64,000 nucleotides of DNA from Lytechinus pictus (taxonomy: Eukaryota > Echinodermata > Echinoidea > Temnopleuroida > Toxopneustidae), in NCBI RefSeq assembly GCF_037042905.1, contig NC_087252.1:38148556-38212555 (forward strand), in the 5' to 3' direction. Position 1 is the first letter of the stretch. Each line of letters opens with the position of its first letter. Made by a program: the position numbers and the translations under genes. This document shows positions 12,068 through 23,301 of this stretch, piece by piece. The notes beneath the pieces are model-generated. The model was not told the origin of the DNA. It made no database searches and saw only the letters and a list, made by a program, of their open reading frames with translations.

Positions 12068-12573
12068 CAAAAAAGGAGAGGGAAAGGGAAAGGAAAAGGG
12101 GAGGGGGAAAGGTAGAGGAGAGAGAGGGAAAAGGAGACCATAAAATAGAAAGAAAACAAAGGAAAGGAAGAGGGGAAAAAAGAGGGAAAGGGAGGGGAAA
12201 AGAAACATGGAAAGAGCGAGAAAACTGTAGGGGAGGGAGAAAGGAAAGAAAAGAAGGGAAAGGAAAGGAAAAGCGAAAAAGGGAATGGAGGGGGCGGGAA
12301 AGGGAAAAAGAGACAAGAAAGACAGATCAAGGGAGGGGGAAAGGTAGAGGAGAGAGAGGGAAAAGGAGACCATAAAATAGAAAGAAAACAAAGGAAAGGA
12401 AGAGGGGAAGGGATAGGGAAAGAAAAAATGGAAAGAGCGAGAAAAGAGTAGGGGAGGGAGAAAGGAAAGAAAAGAAGGGAAAGGAAAAGCGAAAAAGGGA
12501 AGAGAAAGGGAGAGAAGAAAAGAAGGGAGAACGAAAATGGGGAAAGGGAGAGAGAGAGAGAGAGAATGATGAA
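12068..12573. repeat. ~500-bp polypurine tract with internal duplication
   Basis: The plus strand is almost purely A and G for about 500 bp. A segment containing GGTAGAGGAGAGAGAGGG and the rare pyrimidine break ACCATAAAATAG occurs at 12111 and again at 12343, so the tract grew partly by a 232-bp duplication. Long frames on both strands (Lys/Arg/Glu-rich or Phe/Pro/Ser-rich) are artefacts of this composition. Such mirror-like purine tracts can form triplex DNA; that is general knowledge, not shown here. Confidence 0.9.
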
Positions 12574-12579
12574 GGGGAT

Positions 12580-13430
12580 AGGAAAATGTCAAGTTTAAAG
12601 ATCTGAATATTAACACTAAAACAAAATTAGACTTCCATGTTTTATTTATAAAAATACCATTTTTTTCATGATTATAAAGGTTCAACGTCCCTGTTCTAGG
12701 TCTAACTTCAACATAAATCTACTGGCGCTTTGCGCTTGAATTCTGGATGTCATTCCTTTTTTAAAAGTATAGGTAATCTGTCGGACTTTTCAAATCCCAA
12801 ATTTAAATCTTAAGCGCAAATGCCCTCGCATTATTTTTCATTTAGATACAGTCCTGTCATCAATATCAAAAATTATAAGTGCGAGCTTCGCGCTGGCATC
12901 ATTTTTGTAAGTGACAGTTATGATGTTGTTCATATTTTAAAAATGCTTAGAATGTCCATTTGTTGAGGTTTAAATGTCCAAAAGTTCAGCGCTCGCATAA
13001 TTTGTAAGGTAAATAGGCCTACCCTTTTAATTGTTATACAAAGGTGCTTATACAACGTTCAGAATGCAGTTCGGAATATTGAAAATAACTGTTGGTCCCG
13101 CTATTTCTGCCCGTGCGACAAGCATTTATCATTTTGAATCATGAGATTCACCTTTAAAATATGATGAAAAGGTATCGTTAAGACTGAATTAAGAAAAAAA
13201 GAAGCTCACGTTTCACGCTCGCATTTTGATCCGTTAGCTTATGATAATAATGGTGCATGACTTCGTTAATATATTTTATCGGACATTTCCACCTTTTGGT
13301 GCTTCAAGAAAAATAAACACAACACACAAATAATAATAGAAAACAAACAAGAATAGAATAGATAGTTACATACCCCACTCATGAATTCTTATTTAACAGT
13401 CCCCAAAACGTCTTTTTTTTCGTGTTAGCT

Positions 13431-13507
<77 letters not shown>

Positions 13508-13878
13508 TCTCCTCATCATGGTTATAACAAGTGCTCAGAATGTTTTATTTTCAAGTCCTTGTATCAGAATTTTCAGCTCGGGCAGCTCTATCGCATTTTG
13601 ATTACTATCCTGTTGATTTATTTATTTGAACAAAATATTTAAAATGTCCAGCTTTTAGAACAGATATCAAAAAAAGGTATTCACCTTTGATCATAGATGA
13701 GGAAGAAGAAAAATGGCAAAAAAAATAGGAAACAAACTAACGAATTAATGTGACACAATTTTTCTTCATTTCAAGGCGACTCTTTACATTTCATCATTGC
13801 TGATGGCGTTACAATAGAAAATACCGCTTGACAGCAAAAAAAAAAAAAACAGAAAGAGGAAAATAATGCTAAGCGTCG
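12580..13878. other. Non-coding interval with degraded GCGC-type repeats
   Basis: No gene recognised. Diverged pieces resembling the GCGAAGCGC module occur (GCGCTTTGCGCTTG near 12726 and GCGAGCTTCGCGCTGGC near 12881). An A-run lies at 13837-13849. Confidence 0.4.
13437..13505. repeat. (AT)n microsatellite
   Basis: About 69 bp of uninterrupted alternating A and T. Confidence 0.95.
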
Positions 13879-14627
13879 GCAGAGATAGCGCGATCTAGCG
13901 CGCGCTAGATCGCGCTATCTCTGCGGTGTGGAAGGTACAACGTCGTTTCGGTCCGCCCAACAGCGAGCCACGGCGAGCCAAAACGGCGTGCCACTGGAGC
14001 ACCTCTTGGGGGTGGTCCACGAGAGATAGCGCGGTCTAGCGCGCGCTAGATCGCGCTGCTGTTAACACCGCAAGGGGTGACCGTGGGCGGACCGTGGATC
14101 GCGCTATCGTAGCGCGATCCACGGTCCGCCCATTGGCATTCGCCGGATTCACACCGCAGTGAGATAGCGCGGTCTATCGTAGCACCCCCTTTTTTGAGAG
14201 GTCCTGTTGCCATGACGCGTGACGTCATGAGGTCAGAGCGGTCAAAGATTTCGCGCGCTATTACGAACCCGTACTAGTTAGTTGAGAGCTCGATATCGCT
14301 GTGCCTATTATGCTAGCCGGCCTACGTTTATTTCATGGCGTTGTATACATTGTGCATGTATTTCTAATAGAATGAGTATAAAATTTCCCGCGTGTAGAAC
14401 GATGACTTCCGGCGTGCTATCGTAGCTCGGGTTCACACCGGCAGAGATAGCGCGATCTAGCGCGCGCTAGACCGCGCTATCTCTCGTGGACCACCCCAAA
14501 GAGGTGCTCCAGTGGCACGCCGTTTTGGCTCGCCGTGGCTCGCTGTTGGGCGGACCGAAACGACGTTGTACCTTCCACACCGCAGAGATAGCGCGATCTA
14601 GCGCGCGCTAGATCGCGCTATCTCTGC
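13879..14627. mobile_element. GC-rich fold-back element of nested palindromes
   Basis: Both ends are the same perfect 46-bp palindrome (13879-13924 and 14582-14627) built from GATAGCGCGATCTAGCGC and its inverse. They belong to inverted arms of about 180 bp (13879-14057 and 14441-14627) that share TTTCGGTCCGCCCAACAGCG and GTGCCACTGGAGCACCTCTT in opposite orientation. Each arm also ends inward in a GATAGCGCGGTCTAGCGC hairpin, and another hairpin with GGGCGGACCGTGGATCGCG arms sits at 14085-14131. The interior is AT-richer and non-coding. It is extremely CpG-rich compared with its flanks. I read it as a fold-back type transposon; the family is unknown to me and no target duplication is clear. Confidence 0.75.
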
Positions 14628-14737
14628 CGGTCTGAACAGGCTCTATAATGCAGCTAGCAGTACAAGCTGCAGAACCGTAAACAAACGTCTTGTGAATAAT
14701 ATCGCGCGCCCTCTTTAGGCAAAAGTTGATATCAAGT

Positions 14738-15554
14738 TTTCATTTATTTCTCCTCAAGAGATCAAGATAAAAATACATAAAAAATAGACAATGTAAATAC
14801 ATTGAACATCAAATTTAAAGAAAGTGAGGAAGGTAATGACCAAAAAGGAAGAAACCTTGTGTGAGGCCAACCCATAACAAAAATTGTACTTAAAGTTAAA
14901 GAAATATTAAAAACATCATATAATTACAAATTCAATGAGAAAAAAAACACAAAAAACATAACAAACAAACACCTACATGTAACTAAACCTTAACCAAATG
15001 AGAATGGGGGGGGGGGGGGAGAACCAAAAATAAATCTAAGACTTAGACAATAAAAATGTTTTGTATTTCCTTTTAAAAACAGATACCGAAGGGCTTGATT
15101 GAATGTCAGAAGGGATTGAGTTCCAAATAACTGGTCCTTGATAAAATATACTGTTTTTGAAGATGGAGGTACTGCACTGTGGAATATGGATATTTTGGGC
15201 ATTTCTTGTTGAATAAGTATGTACAGATGTGTTTAATAAAAAATAATTCTTAAGTGAATTAGGCAAGAGATCCTTTTTATAGAAAAACTTGAAAAGTGCA
15301 ATATTCATTCTATTCAAATCCATTATATTCAAAATTTTCAAAGATGTAAACAATGGGACAGAATGGGAGAGATAAGAAGAGTGAGTTATAATTCTCATGG
15401 CCTTTTTCTGCAAAAGAAATATTCTGTTAATATGTGTTTGGAAGGCATTACCCCAGGCTATATTGCAATAATTGACTTTGTTCATCACTTGTATACTGTT
15501 TTTCTTTGAAATAAAGAAATGATTCCCATTAAACAATGTGTTTGAGAGAAACAT
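14738..15554 (-). mobile_element. 5'-truncated non-LTR retrotransposon, RT C-terminal part
   Basis: The minus strand encodes about 170 aa without interruption (15554 to 15036), corresponding to the region downstream of the reverse transcriptase core in CR1/RTE/Jockey-like ORF2 proteins. Recognisable phrases are VNYCNIAWGN, RIFLLQKKAMRIIT and the near-terminal GPVIWNSIPSDI with FKRKYKTFLLSKS before the stop. The AT-rich 3' untranslated part runs to about 14738, where GAAATAAATGAAAACTTGAT ends. The catalytic domain is missing, as in most 5'-truncated insertions. The G-run at 15007-15019 lies in the 3' untranslated part. Confidence 0.8.
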
Positions 15555-16479
15555 AAGGAGAGAGAAATTTAGAACGGGGAGTTGGAGATGAAGAATGGTG
15601 GGATGCCATATCTAACATTATTGTTCCTTTTCGATTGGTGCGACTTTTGTTTTAAGTATAAGGGTAACTTAGGTCACTATTAGCAGTTGAAGTTTGTCGT
15701 TTGTCAGAGGTTAAACTACATCTTGTGTATGTATTGTCATTAATGAACAAATACTTTTTTTCATGTTATCGCTCTCTCGCTTTTTATTTTGTTTCCGTGA
15801 GTAACGATATTCAGCTTTTGACTCCTATGGTTTGCTTCCTCTCTTACGGCAAAATGGCAGATATACATAGTAAAGGAAAGGTCTTTGGTAACCGGAGGGG
15901 GGTTAAGGTAATCGTCCAAATAGGTGATTAACAACCAGAATCAAGGTCTTTATTCCGGGAGCAGCGTGTAACGTGAATACTGTTTCATCGACTGCTGTAT
16001 GAAAACACGATCATAATCTACTTGTTCGTTCACTGCCAATTAAAGATCTATTCCTACCCTTTAAAGGGGAAGTTTACCCTGACTGTAAATTGATTTACAT
16101 ATGACAGCAGAATAAGAAGAGAAAAACAATGATTGCTAAAGCTTTGACGAAGAGCCATTAAAGAAAATGACAGACGGTCAGTTCTTATTATTTTTTATGA
16201 CGTTACGTGCTAATAATTTTCCCTTACTACATATAACAAAAACTTTCATCTTCTAATTTGATTGAGATGAATTACCATATTTACCGTAATGAAGTTTAAA
16301 TAAAAGCTTGTGTCCGATGATAATTATGTTCAATGCGCGGATAGCGATTTAAAAACATGATGAAATGGCATTTTATGGAATTCAATATGACATGAGGGGG
16401 GGGGGGGGGTGCTGTTTTATGTGTCATCAAACAATATTCATATAAATATAGCGGTGGATACATTTATGCAAATTCTTCC
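15555..16479. other. Non-coding interval
   Basis: No gene or delimitable repeat. A G-run lies at 16397-16409. A 76-codon open frame at 15701-15931 shows no protein signature. Confidence 0.4.
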
Positions 16480-16483
16480 TTAA

Positions 16484-17145
16484 AGGACAAGACCATTCCC
16501 AACAAAAAGTTGAAAAAAATCAAAAAAGCATAAAACTAAAAATTTAATCAGAATCGGATGTGAAATAAGAAAGTTATGACATTTTAAAGTTTCGCTTAAT
16601 TTAACAAAACAATTATATGAACATCCTGGTCGGACGTTCATATGCAATGAGGAGACTGCAATTGAGGAGACTGATGACTTCATCAACCCACTATTCTTAT
16701 GCAATTTATTATATGAAATGCCTTCATTTTCTCCTCATTGCCAAATGAAACAACGATTATTTCCTCCCTGATCATGTGGAATTAGCATTGTTGAATACTA
16801 TATGGTTCAGTCAAGTTGTTCCTTATTGTCAAATATGTAAACGTGAAATATTGTACAATTCAAACAATAAAAAACCCAGAATAAATGGTGAGTGTAGGAC
16901 ATCATCGACTGTCTCATTTGCATGTCACTGAGTTGTCCATATCACGGTTTTCTAAAAAATAAGCACAAAAAAGATCATTTGAAATGTCACAACTTTCTTA
17001 TTTTACATCCGAATTTTGATGAATTTTTTCAGCGTTATGCTAGATTTCAAATCAACTTTTTTTCTGGGGTGGACCTGGCCTTCACTATTTTCTTTTATTC
17101 TTCTGTATTAATAATAAAGAAATGTTCATCCGGGTAAAAATCCCT
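16484..17145. mobile_element. TTAA-flanked MITE, ~660 bp
   Basis: TTAA lies at 16480-16483 and 17146-17149. The left end AGGACAAGACC resembles that of the 54025 element (AGGACAAGTCC). Both halves carry inverted copies of the module AAGAAAGTTATGACATTTTA and its inverse. Non-coding. It contains ATTCAAACAATAAAAAA and TCATTTGCATGTCACTGAGT phrases, shared with the 54025 copy. Confidence 0.75.
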
Positions 17146-17149
17146 TTAA

Positions 17150-18726
17150 ACTAAACTGATTGCAATACTGATCACCCTTATATTGACTGATGAGATGGTA
17201 TTTAGGAATAACAACGGTATCTTTAATTATTGTTATGTGATCTGGAATTTCAACCTATTTAACCTCATAAACAGTCGCATATTACACGAGCAACGACTTG
17301 GAGTTCATGAAATCTGACCAATTCACAATGCAATTTATTCCAAATATCCCTTTAAGCTAGTGGGTTCATCAACGCAAACAGGAGGGTGATGCAAAACAGA
17401 AGGTGTAGCAAGTTCCTTCACAATCTCTAACAGATATTCCTTAGCATGTTCATTGTAAAGGCAAATATTGCACTTCCGAAAACAACGCACTTGCTTTTTA
17501 CGAATTGAAGTATATTGGCATAAACAAGTAAAAATAATTGATTTTAAACTGTTTCCTTATATGATTTTAAAATGTTAATGGAATTATATTACCAATAGTG
17601 ATACTGGCACTCGCATTTCCTACCGAATCAAGCAGTTTTTTTAAAAAAATCTGAATCTAACAAACATGAATAAGACATATTCCTTTCAAATCTTGAAAAT
17701 TAAAATAAGATTTTTGACCGCGGCAGTGTAATGCAATGGTTTATTGTATACAACTACCACATGTGTCATATCGAGAGTGCAAGAGTTCATATGGAAGAGG
17801 TGGAGTTTGAGGAAAAACTGGTAAGATGAGGAATGCTAACATATTCTGCTTTGCTATCTAATGCAGATATTAACGTACAAGAAGTACAACGGTCTTTTCC
17901 GTTTCTGGAAACACATTTTATAATAATTTTGTTTTCTACGTTCGAAAAATGCTTTTTGGACATCGCCATTCCCCCCCCCCCCTTCCCCTTTCTCTAACCC
18001 TTTCTGTCTGTCTGTCTGTCTCTATCTCTTAATCTTTATCTTCCCTTCGAATGTCTTTTTACCATTCCTCCCTCTTTCCCATCCTCTTTCCACATATCTT
18101 CTCTTTCGTATTTACTTACACCCCCTCTCCCCCCCTCTCTCTCTCATTCTCTCTCTCTCTCTCTATCTCTCCCTGTCGGTTGTATGCGTATCAACACGTT
18201 GAATGGGACAGGGGCATCTCCAGGGGTTTTTCTGATGGAGAGAGGAGGCAAACGATTTATTGTTCTCAACTGAATAACAAAGTCAATACGTTTCTCTTCT
18301 ATCCGTTCTCTTCATTTTCTTCTACCTTTTACTTCCCTTTTTTTTCGTTTTTCCCATTCACTATCTAAATATGTATACGGGTAATTAATCCTCCCGTATG
18401 CCCCTTGAAGCACCGCCCGTTTTAGAGGTATATTCAAATATAAAAACCTTTTGAATACATTGCCATGCCAATCACCTGCTGATGCTTCCCGCTTATTATC
18501 TCCTGCCATTATCGTTCTTCGCGAACTCGGATCGTTAGAGTATAGTCTTTATATACAGACACGCACAAAAATACGCCAAGTCCTGTTAAAGCCCCCATCA
18601 CACTTATTCGGAATCAGCAGGAATCAAGCAGAAGCTGGAAAGAAAAAAATATTCAAAAAATCTAGAATTTTTTGGGAGGAACTTACGAATGCACCAAACT
18701 GGAGTTGAAATTCAGTAAATTGACCA
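17150..18726. other. Non-coding interval with a pyrimidine-rich stretch
   Basis: No gene recognised. Between about 17970 and 18180 the plus strand is C/T-rich with CTGT and CTCT simple repeats. Frames that cross it are low complexity. Confidence 0.45.
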
Positions 18727-19186
18727 GGTGGGTGTTTCATAAAGCTGTTCGTAAGTTAAGAGCGACTTTAAGAACGACTGGTGATCCTTTCTTACGCGCT
18801 AAACCATCGTCTATGCTGTATACCATTTACCACAAGAAAGGATCACCAGTCGTTCTTAAAGTCGCTCTTAACTTACGAACAGCTTTATGAAACGGCCCCC
18901 GGTGTATCATCATACACAAGTCAAAATGAACCGCAATGGAGTCAGATTGATAATTCGTGCTACATTCTTGGACATTCTAGGCGCATTCTAAATATCCTGA
19001 CTGCATTCGAAATATTTTTGTCATTTCTTTTGGCCGTCCCGAAGGTTTTGGTCATGTTCAAAAGATTCGAGGGATATTTTCGAACGGTGTTCGAAGTAGA
19101 TTTAAATGACCAACTGGTGGTCAAACAATAGTCCTTTCATTCAGGCCAATTCTGCTTGATTCGGAATAAGTGTGATGGGGGCTTAA
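18590..19186. mobile_element. Inverted-repeat element enclosing the 18727 MITE
   Basis: The left sequence GCCCCCATCACACTTATTCG (about 18590) recurs in inverse orientation at the right (CGAATAAGTGTGATGGGGGC type, about 19160-19185). It is flanked by TTAAA on the left and a TTAACTG on the right, so TTAA is a possible target site. The hairpin MITE at 18727-18900 sits inside. Non-coding. Confidence 0.55.
18727..18900. mobile_element. Hairpin MITE with perfect 60-bp arms
   Basis: The arms at 18734-18793 and 18834-18893 are perfect inverse copies over 60 bp, starting GTTTCATAAAGCTGTTCGTA. They enclose a 40-bp loop, and the ends are G-rich (GGTG... / ...GGCCCCC). Identity this high suggests recent insertion or a structural constraint. 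I recall the same GTTTCATAAAGCTGTTCG sequence from MITEs in several marine invertebrates. Confidence 0.9.
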
Positions 19187-20562
19187 CTGTCGAGCGCTCC
19201 AGCAAGTTCATTCCTGAAAAATAAAATGAAAGTAAAATATATAAAATGATAGACATGTTGGGGGACAAATAATACATTTTCAAAAATGTGCATCAAAACG
19301 TGATATATTATTGTTTTATGTACGTTTCCAATGGTTACGGTCTTTACTGTGACACCATCCATAACTATTCCCTTGTGTACAATACTGAAAAAGGGTGTTA
19401 TTGTAGGCCTACTTGTTTAAAAATCCGTATTGCTGGTAAACTACTACGACTGTGTACAAGTTTTTGGTTCTTTGAACATGTATGAATATCGTATTTGCCT
19501 ATGAACACATCTCACGAGAAATGACATCAAAATCTCCACCCCTGCACAGGTATTCGCTGATCAGTGCAACCCGCATGCCAACTATTACTATCATTTACTG
19601 TATGCTTGTTACGACATGGAACATTTTAGCGAAAACACATACCAATATTCCTCTTTTATGCTTCTACTGTTCAGTATTGATTTATTCAAATCTACATTAT
19701 ATATGTTCCAATATGCGTAGAAACTGAAACGTGTTTGTACGTCAAGACTACGGATAGTTAGCATCGTCACCATAGTAACCAATCCTTCTTCTTGACCAGC
19801 AAGCCTGATGATGATTTATACTTTTGCTACCTATTTATCATCACTCCAAGGTTATCTTTGGACCTGTCAGATTCAAAATAATTGGGATCCTGTCAATTAG
19901 TGTTGGAATGTTTTGGACATGACTATTATTTTGCTCTATTCTAATGAGAGAGGAACATGTTGTGCGTTCACCACAGAATAACCTTCTATATATCGAAACT
20001 AAGGTGGAATCCATTATTGTTGGTTCATCTTCTTTAACAGATGACTTTATAATCTAGGACAGCTCAAGCTTCTGCATCATGTTTTTATAGATACATTCTG
20101 CGTGGATAACATCGAAATAATATGTAATGTCCATACTTCGTAATGAGTCTCTATGCGTTGGCGTCATCATTTGTCCTTATTTTCTATGCAATGACATACG
20201 AGATCCAACTGGTTCCTAATTACCTGCAAATAAATGCTACTTCATACATGTTTGTTATTTCTTTCTAAAATGCTATGTTTGTTCATGTTGTTATTCATTT
20301 TCTGTAAATGCGAAGGTTTATCGCGATAAAGGTTCATGTTAAAAATATAAACGGAAGGTGTATTTTGTTCATTAAATCTGCAATTAGACGTTCAAAATAC
20401 GCCACATCCGCCTCATACCATGCCAACAGGAATAATATACATAAAAGACAAGTTAAGCACCAAACTTCGAATCTCGTCAACATGTGATATTGCATGAAGA
20501 AAATTTTGACATTAGCAAGTTTTTGCATTAACTGTTTCGCAAAACAGACGCACAGCATAGGC
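18901..20562. other. Non-coding interval
   Basis: No gene recognised. A phrase ending in TCCGAATCAAGC..., near 19150, is an inverted partial match to TCGGAATCAGCAGGAATCAA near 18608. The 18727 MITE may therefore lie inside an older inverted-repeat element spanning about 18590-19185, with GCCCCCATCACACTTATTCG on the left and its inverse on the right. Confidence 0.4.
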
Positions 20563-20967
20563 CAGGGGTTCTCAAACTTTTTCTTTGAAGGGCCAGATGA
20601 GACTCCAAGTAAACTTGAAAGGGCCAGCGTGAAGTGGATACTTAGAAAAAAAATGTGCGCGAAGCGCAAAGACCCCTGCGGTCGGGGTCCTAGATGCCCT
20701 CTTGTGCAATCTGGCCCTTATTTTGGGAGCATTTAATCTAACAAATTTATAACAGTTTCATATGGAACGCAGGCAAAATTAGAAAAGATTTCAAAATACA
20801 GCGAGAGTCAATATTAATGATAACAAATTGTAGTACTTTAAAACATATTAAAAGGAATCTAGATAGTACCTTTACATACCTGGTATTGGGGAGACAGATA
20901 ATGTCTTGAAGTATCAATATTTTTTGTAGTCAAAGTAAAATGAATAATAGACCATGTCTGTTGTAGA

Positions 20968-21345
20968 CTATAACAAGGATGTCAGTCTCCTAGTCACTTT
21001 TAATATGGGAAATGTGACAGCAACAAGTTGCATGAACCTTGGCACAAAAGGTGTAATTGCCAGACGAAGACACTGGTGCAAATGTTCACTGGTCAAGCAG
21101 GGGCCGTGAAAGGGGGGGGGGGGCTGCCCCCCCCTTTTTTCAAAAACCATGTACAAAAAAGTAAAAATGACCATATGATTGTGATTTTTTGCATGACCAG
21201 ACCCCCCTCCCCCCCCCCATTTGAAAACCGTTCCGTGGCCACTAAGGTACTTCGGTATTAGTGAGTTCTTTGAAATGTTCATTATGGAAAATGCACTTTC
21301 GCACCTGTATGTAGATCCAAACATAGTGACAATTGCGCTGGTCAT
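20968..21345 (-). pseudogene. hAT transposase C-terminal dimerisation domain, split
   Basis: The minus strand reads MFGSTYRCESAFSIMN, then after an insertion TSEHLHQCLRLAITPFVPRF. This is the conserved hAT C-terminal dimerisation region (CESAFS...M and LTxEHLxxCLRLA phrases are family hallmarks). A G/C-rich insertion at about 21093-21240 interrupts it in frame. The N-terminal DNA-binding zinc finger and the catalytic residues are absent, so it cannot be active. Confidence 0.8.
21093..21240. mobile_element. Small G/C-run insertion inside the hAT remnant
   Basis: About 150 bp with ends GGGGCCGTGAAAGGGGGG and CCCCCCATTTGAAAACCG followed by TTCCGTGGCC, an imperfect inverted repeat. It separates two halves of the otherwise continuous transposase domain, so it inserted after the hAT element. 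Its own target duplication is not clear. Confidence 0.5.
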
Positions 21346-21590
21346 CTAATAAGAAAGTAGATAAAACAGACAGAAAAGACTCCACTAAACTCTGTTTAAA
21401 AGTCGAATTAATTTGACTGCCATTACTTTTATTACGGTTAGGTCTACGTGGATACACGATGTAATCATATTGAGCTCTTTCATATTGTGACTTAAAAGTG
21501 ATAAAAAAAATCCCAGCAGAGTCTCGCGGGCCGGATTGAGAAGCTCTGCGGGCCGGATCCGGCCCGCGGGCCGTAGTTTGAGAACCCCTG

Positions 21591-22767
21591 GCATAGGCGT
21601 TATAGTTAGTGACTGATCCAATGTCGTCACACACTTTCCTATGCTCTTCAATCAGTGATATTCATAAATTGGTTTAATTTCTCATATCCCTATATGTATC
21701 TTATTATTTTGGTGACACCCTTTCTGATTAAATATTCGCAGAAAAAAGATGTGTCATCCAATAAAATATCATAATAAACAGTGAATTTGAGGGGCCATTG
21801 ATTCTTTATCCTGAATATCACCATCGCAGGGCTATTAGATTAGATATATTTATTTCCGTTCAACAAACTTTTCAAAATATAATCAAAGTAACAATACCTA
21901 TTCAATATAATACGGACAGTTGATGACCAAATATTGAATATAAATTAAACAAAACTAAAGTGAGTTGCAATTATTATATATATGAAAAATGTGGACATGA
22001 ACGGAGGGACTTGCTAACAAAAGCAAAGCTTGTATAGAAGGCAAGTTCATAAACTTAGTTTCAATACTAATTAACAAACTATATACAAAAATGGAGACAG
22101 ACACGGAAGACGAGCTTAAGACAAGTAATCTACCAAATATAAAAATAAAGCGAATAAGCGACAATAAAAATAAGAGAAAGTAGTTCAAATCATACTAATT
22201 ACAATGTTAACTATAAAGCACTCATTATTCCTTTAATTCTAATTTAATTTCGACTCCGGTCAGGACGGTTCTCAATAGTTTTAAGGATATATTTAAATAT
22301 AATTTTTTAACTAAACAACCCATTTTCGTCACAATATTTGACAAATTATTATCCACAATGTTTGATACAAAATATTGATTTGATACTACGGATAAAAAAT
22401 TTATCAGTGATGATTTGTTTCACATCTTCCTCTCCTGAATGTAATGATAAGAACATTGTGGCATACCTTACTTAAAGTCTCTTCATCTCCGTTATTAAAG
22501 AATGCATCTACCACCATGCAAACAAAAATCATTTCTAAATCGTTTTATGATCTTGTTTTTAGATGGATGCATTCATGACGCTTGCACTGGAACGTTGACG
22601 TGTGTATTGACTGGGTTTTCAACTTTCGTTTCATGCTAATGGACTTTCAGGAAAAGGAAAACTCTCATGAACATTCTTCCGTAAATCGCAAACCCGGTTT
22701 TAAACAAATCCCGGTGTCGGGAGACTTATGGAAACGATACAGCAAATAGGTAGTATCATAATAAACC
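21591..22767. other. AT-rich interval upstream of the 177-aa frame
   Basis: No gene or delimitable repeat seen. The last 130 bp before the ATG of the 22768 frame are less AT-rich and could be 5' untranslated sequence. Confidence 0.4.
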
Positions 22768-23301
22768 ATGGACAAGAAACGATCAGATTCGTTCCCGAAA
22801 CGGAAAATACTGGGAAAGTCTGAGCTGAATGCAACCTCTGGCGACATTCCCAAGGCACCTCCAACCAGCCCTAATCTGCATGGGGGCGCCCCTGGCGGCA
22901 CCCTGCCTCCTTTACGCGTTCGATCAGCACTACTACGTCAGCGCTCTTTAACCGTCCAATCGCCAACACCCATTCGACCAGATTCGCGCACATCATGCGT
23001 GACTGCACGTGCAACCACTGTCGGGTGCGCAGCGGCGTGCCACCAACACCACGGTACCGGAAGTGAAAGCACAAGGCGACCTCGGTCGATCGCTGAGCTG
23101 CGGAAACTAACACGTGAGCAAGCGGACGAACTGAAGGATCCTCAAAATATGACACGTAACCGGAAGATGAAACAACTGGAACGTACCAAATCGGTATCAG
23201 AAGTCGGAGAGCTGGAAGGACTGTCTATGACTGACTTATGGAAGGAGATTAACAACTGCCGGTATATCAGGAAGAAAAGTGAAGACTCTAATACTGACTA
23301 A
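22768..23301 (+). CDS. Hypothetical 177-aa basic, Ser/Thr-rich protein
   Basis: I do not recognise a family. The frame opens with ATG in an AACCATGG context, and a stop codon lies two codons upstream, so the start is well fixed unless a splice acceptor intervenes. It ends at TAA. The protein is basic and rich in Ser, Thr, Arg and Pro. A Pro/Gly segment (GGAPGGTLPPLRVRS) is near residues 39-53. Towards the C-terminus are helix-prone charged segments (RPRSIAELRKLTREQADELK and LERTKSVSEVGELEG) that contain RxxS-type kinase sites. No signal peptide, membrane segment or zinc finger is seen. The coding stretch is clearly GC-richer than its flanks and has no repeat character, which favours a real exon. 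AATAAA occurs at 23545-23550. It could be a complete intronless gene or the last exon of a larger one. Confidence 0.55.
   Translation: MDKKRSDSFPKRKILGKSELNATSGDIPKAPPTSPNLHGGAPGGTLPPLRVRSALLRQRSLTVQSPTPIRPDSRTSCVTARATTVGCAAACHQHHGTGSESTRRPRSIAELRKLTREQADELKDPQNMTRNRKMKQLERTKSVSEVGELEGLSMTDLWKEINNCRYIRKKSEDSNTD

Larger units (their letters stand above)
20563..21590 (-). mobile_element. hAT transposon remnant, exact 8-bp target duplication
   Basis: The ends are CAGGGGTTCTCAAACTTTTT on the left and AGTTTGAGAACCCCTG on the right, a hAT-type terminal inverted repeat. The 8-mer GCATAGGC lies directly outside on both sides (20555-20562 and 21591-21598). GGGCC-rich sequence just inside the ends is typical of Charlie/Zaphod-like hATs. 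A piece of the transposase survives on the minus strand; most of the 5' coding region is gone. Confidence 0.92.

Noticed and set aside
11896..12685. Long open frames on both strands rich in Ser/Phe/Pro or Lys/Arg/Glu
   Set aside because: They only translate the polypurine tract; both strands are open because of composition.
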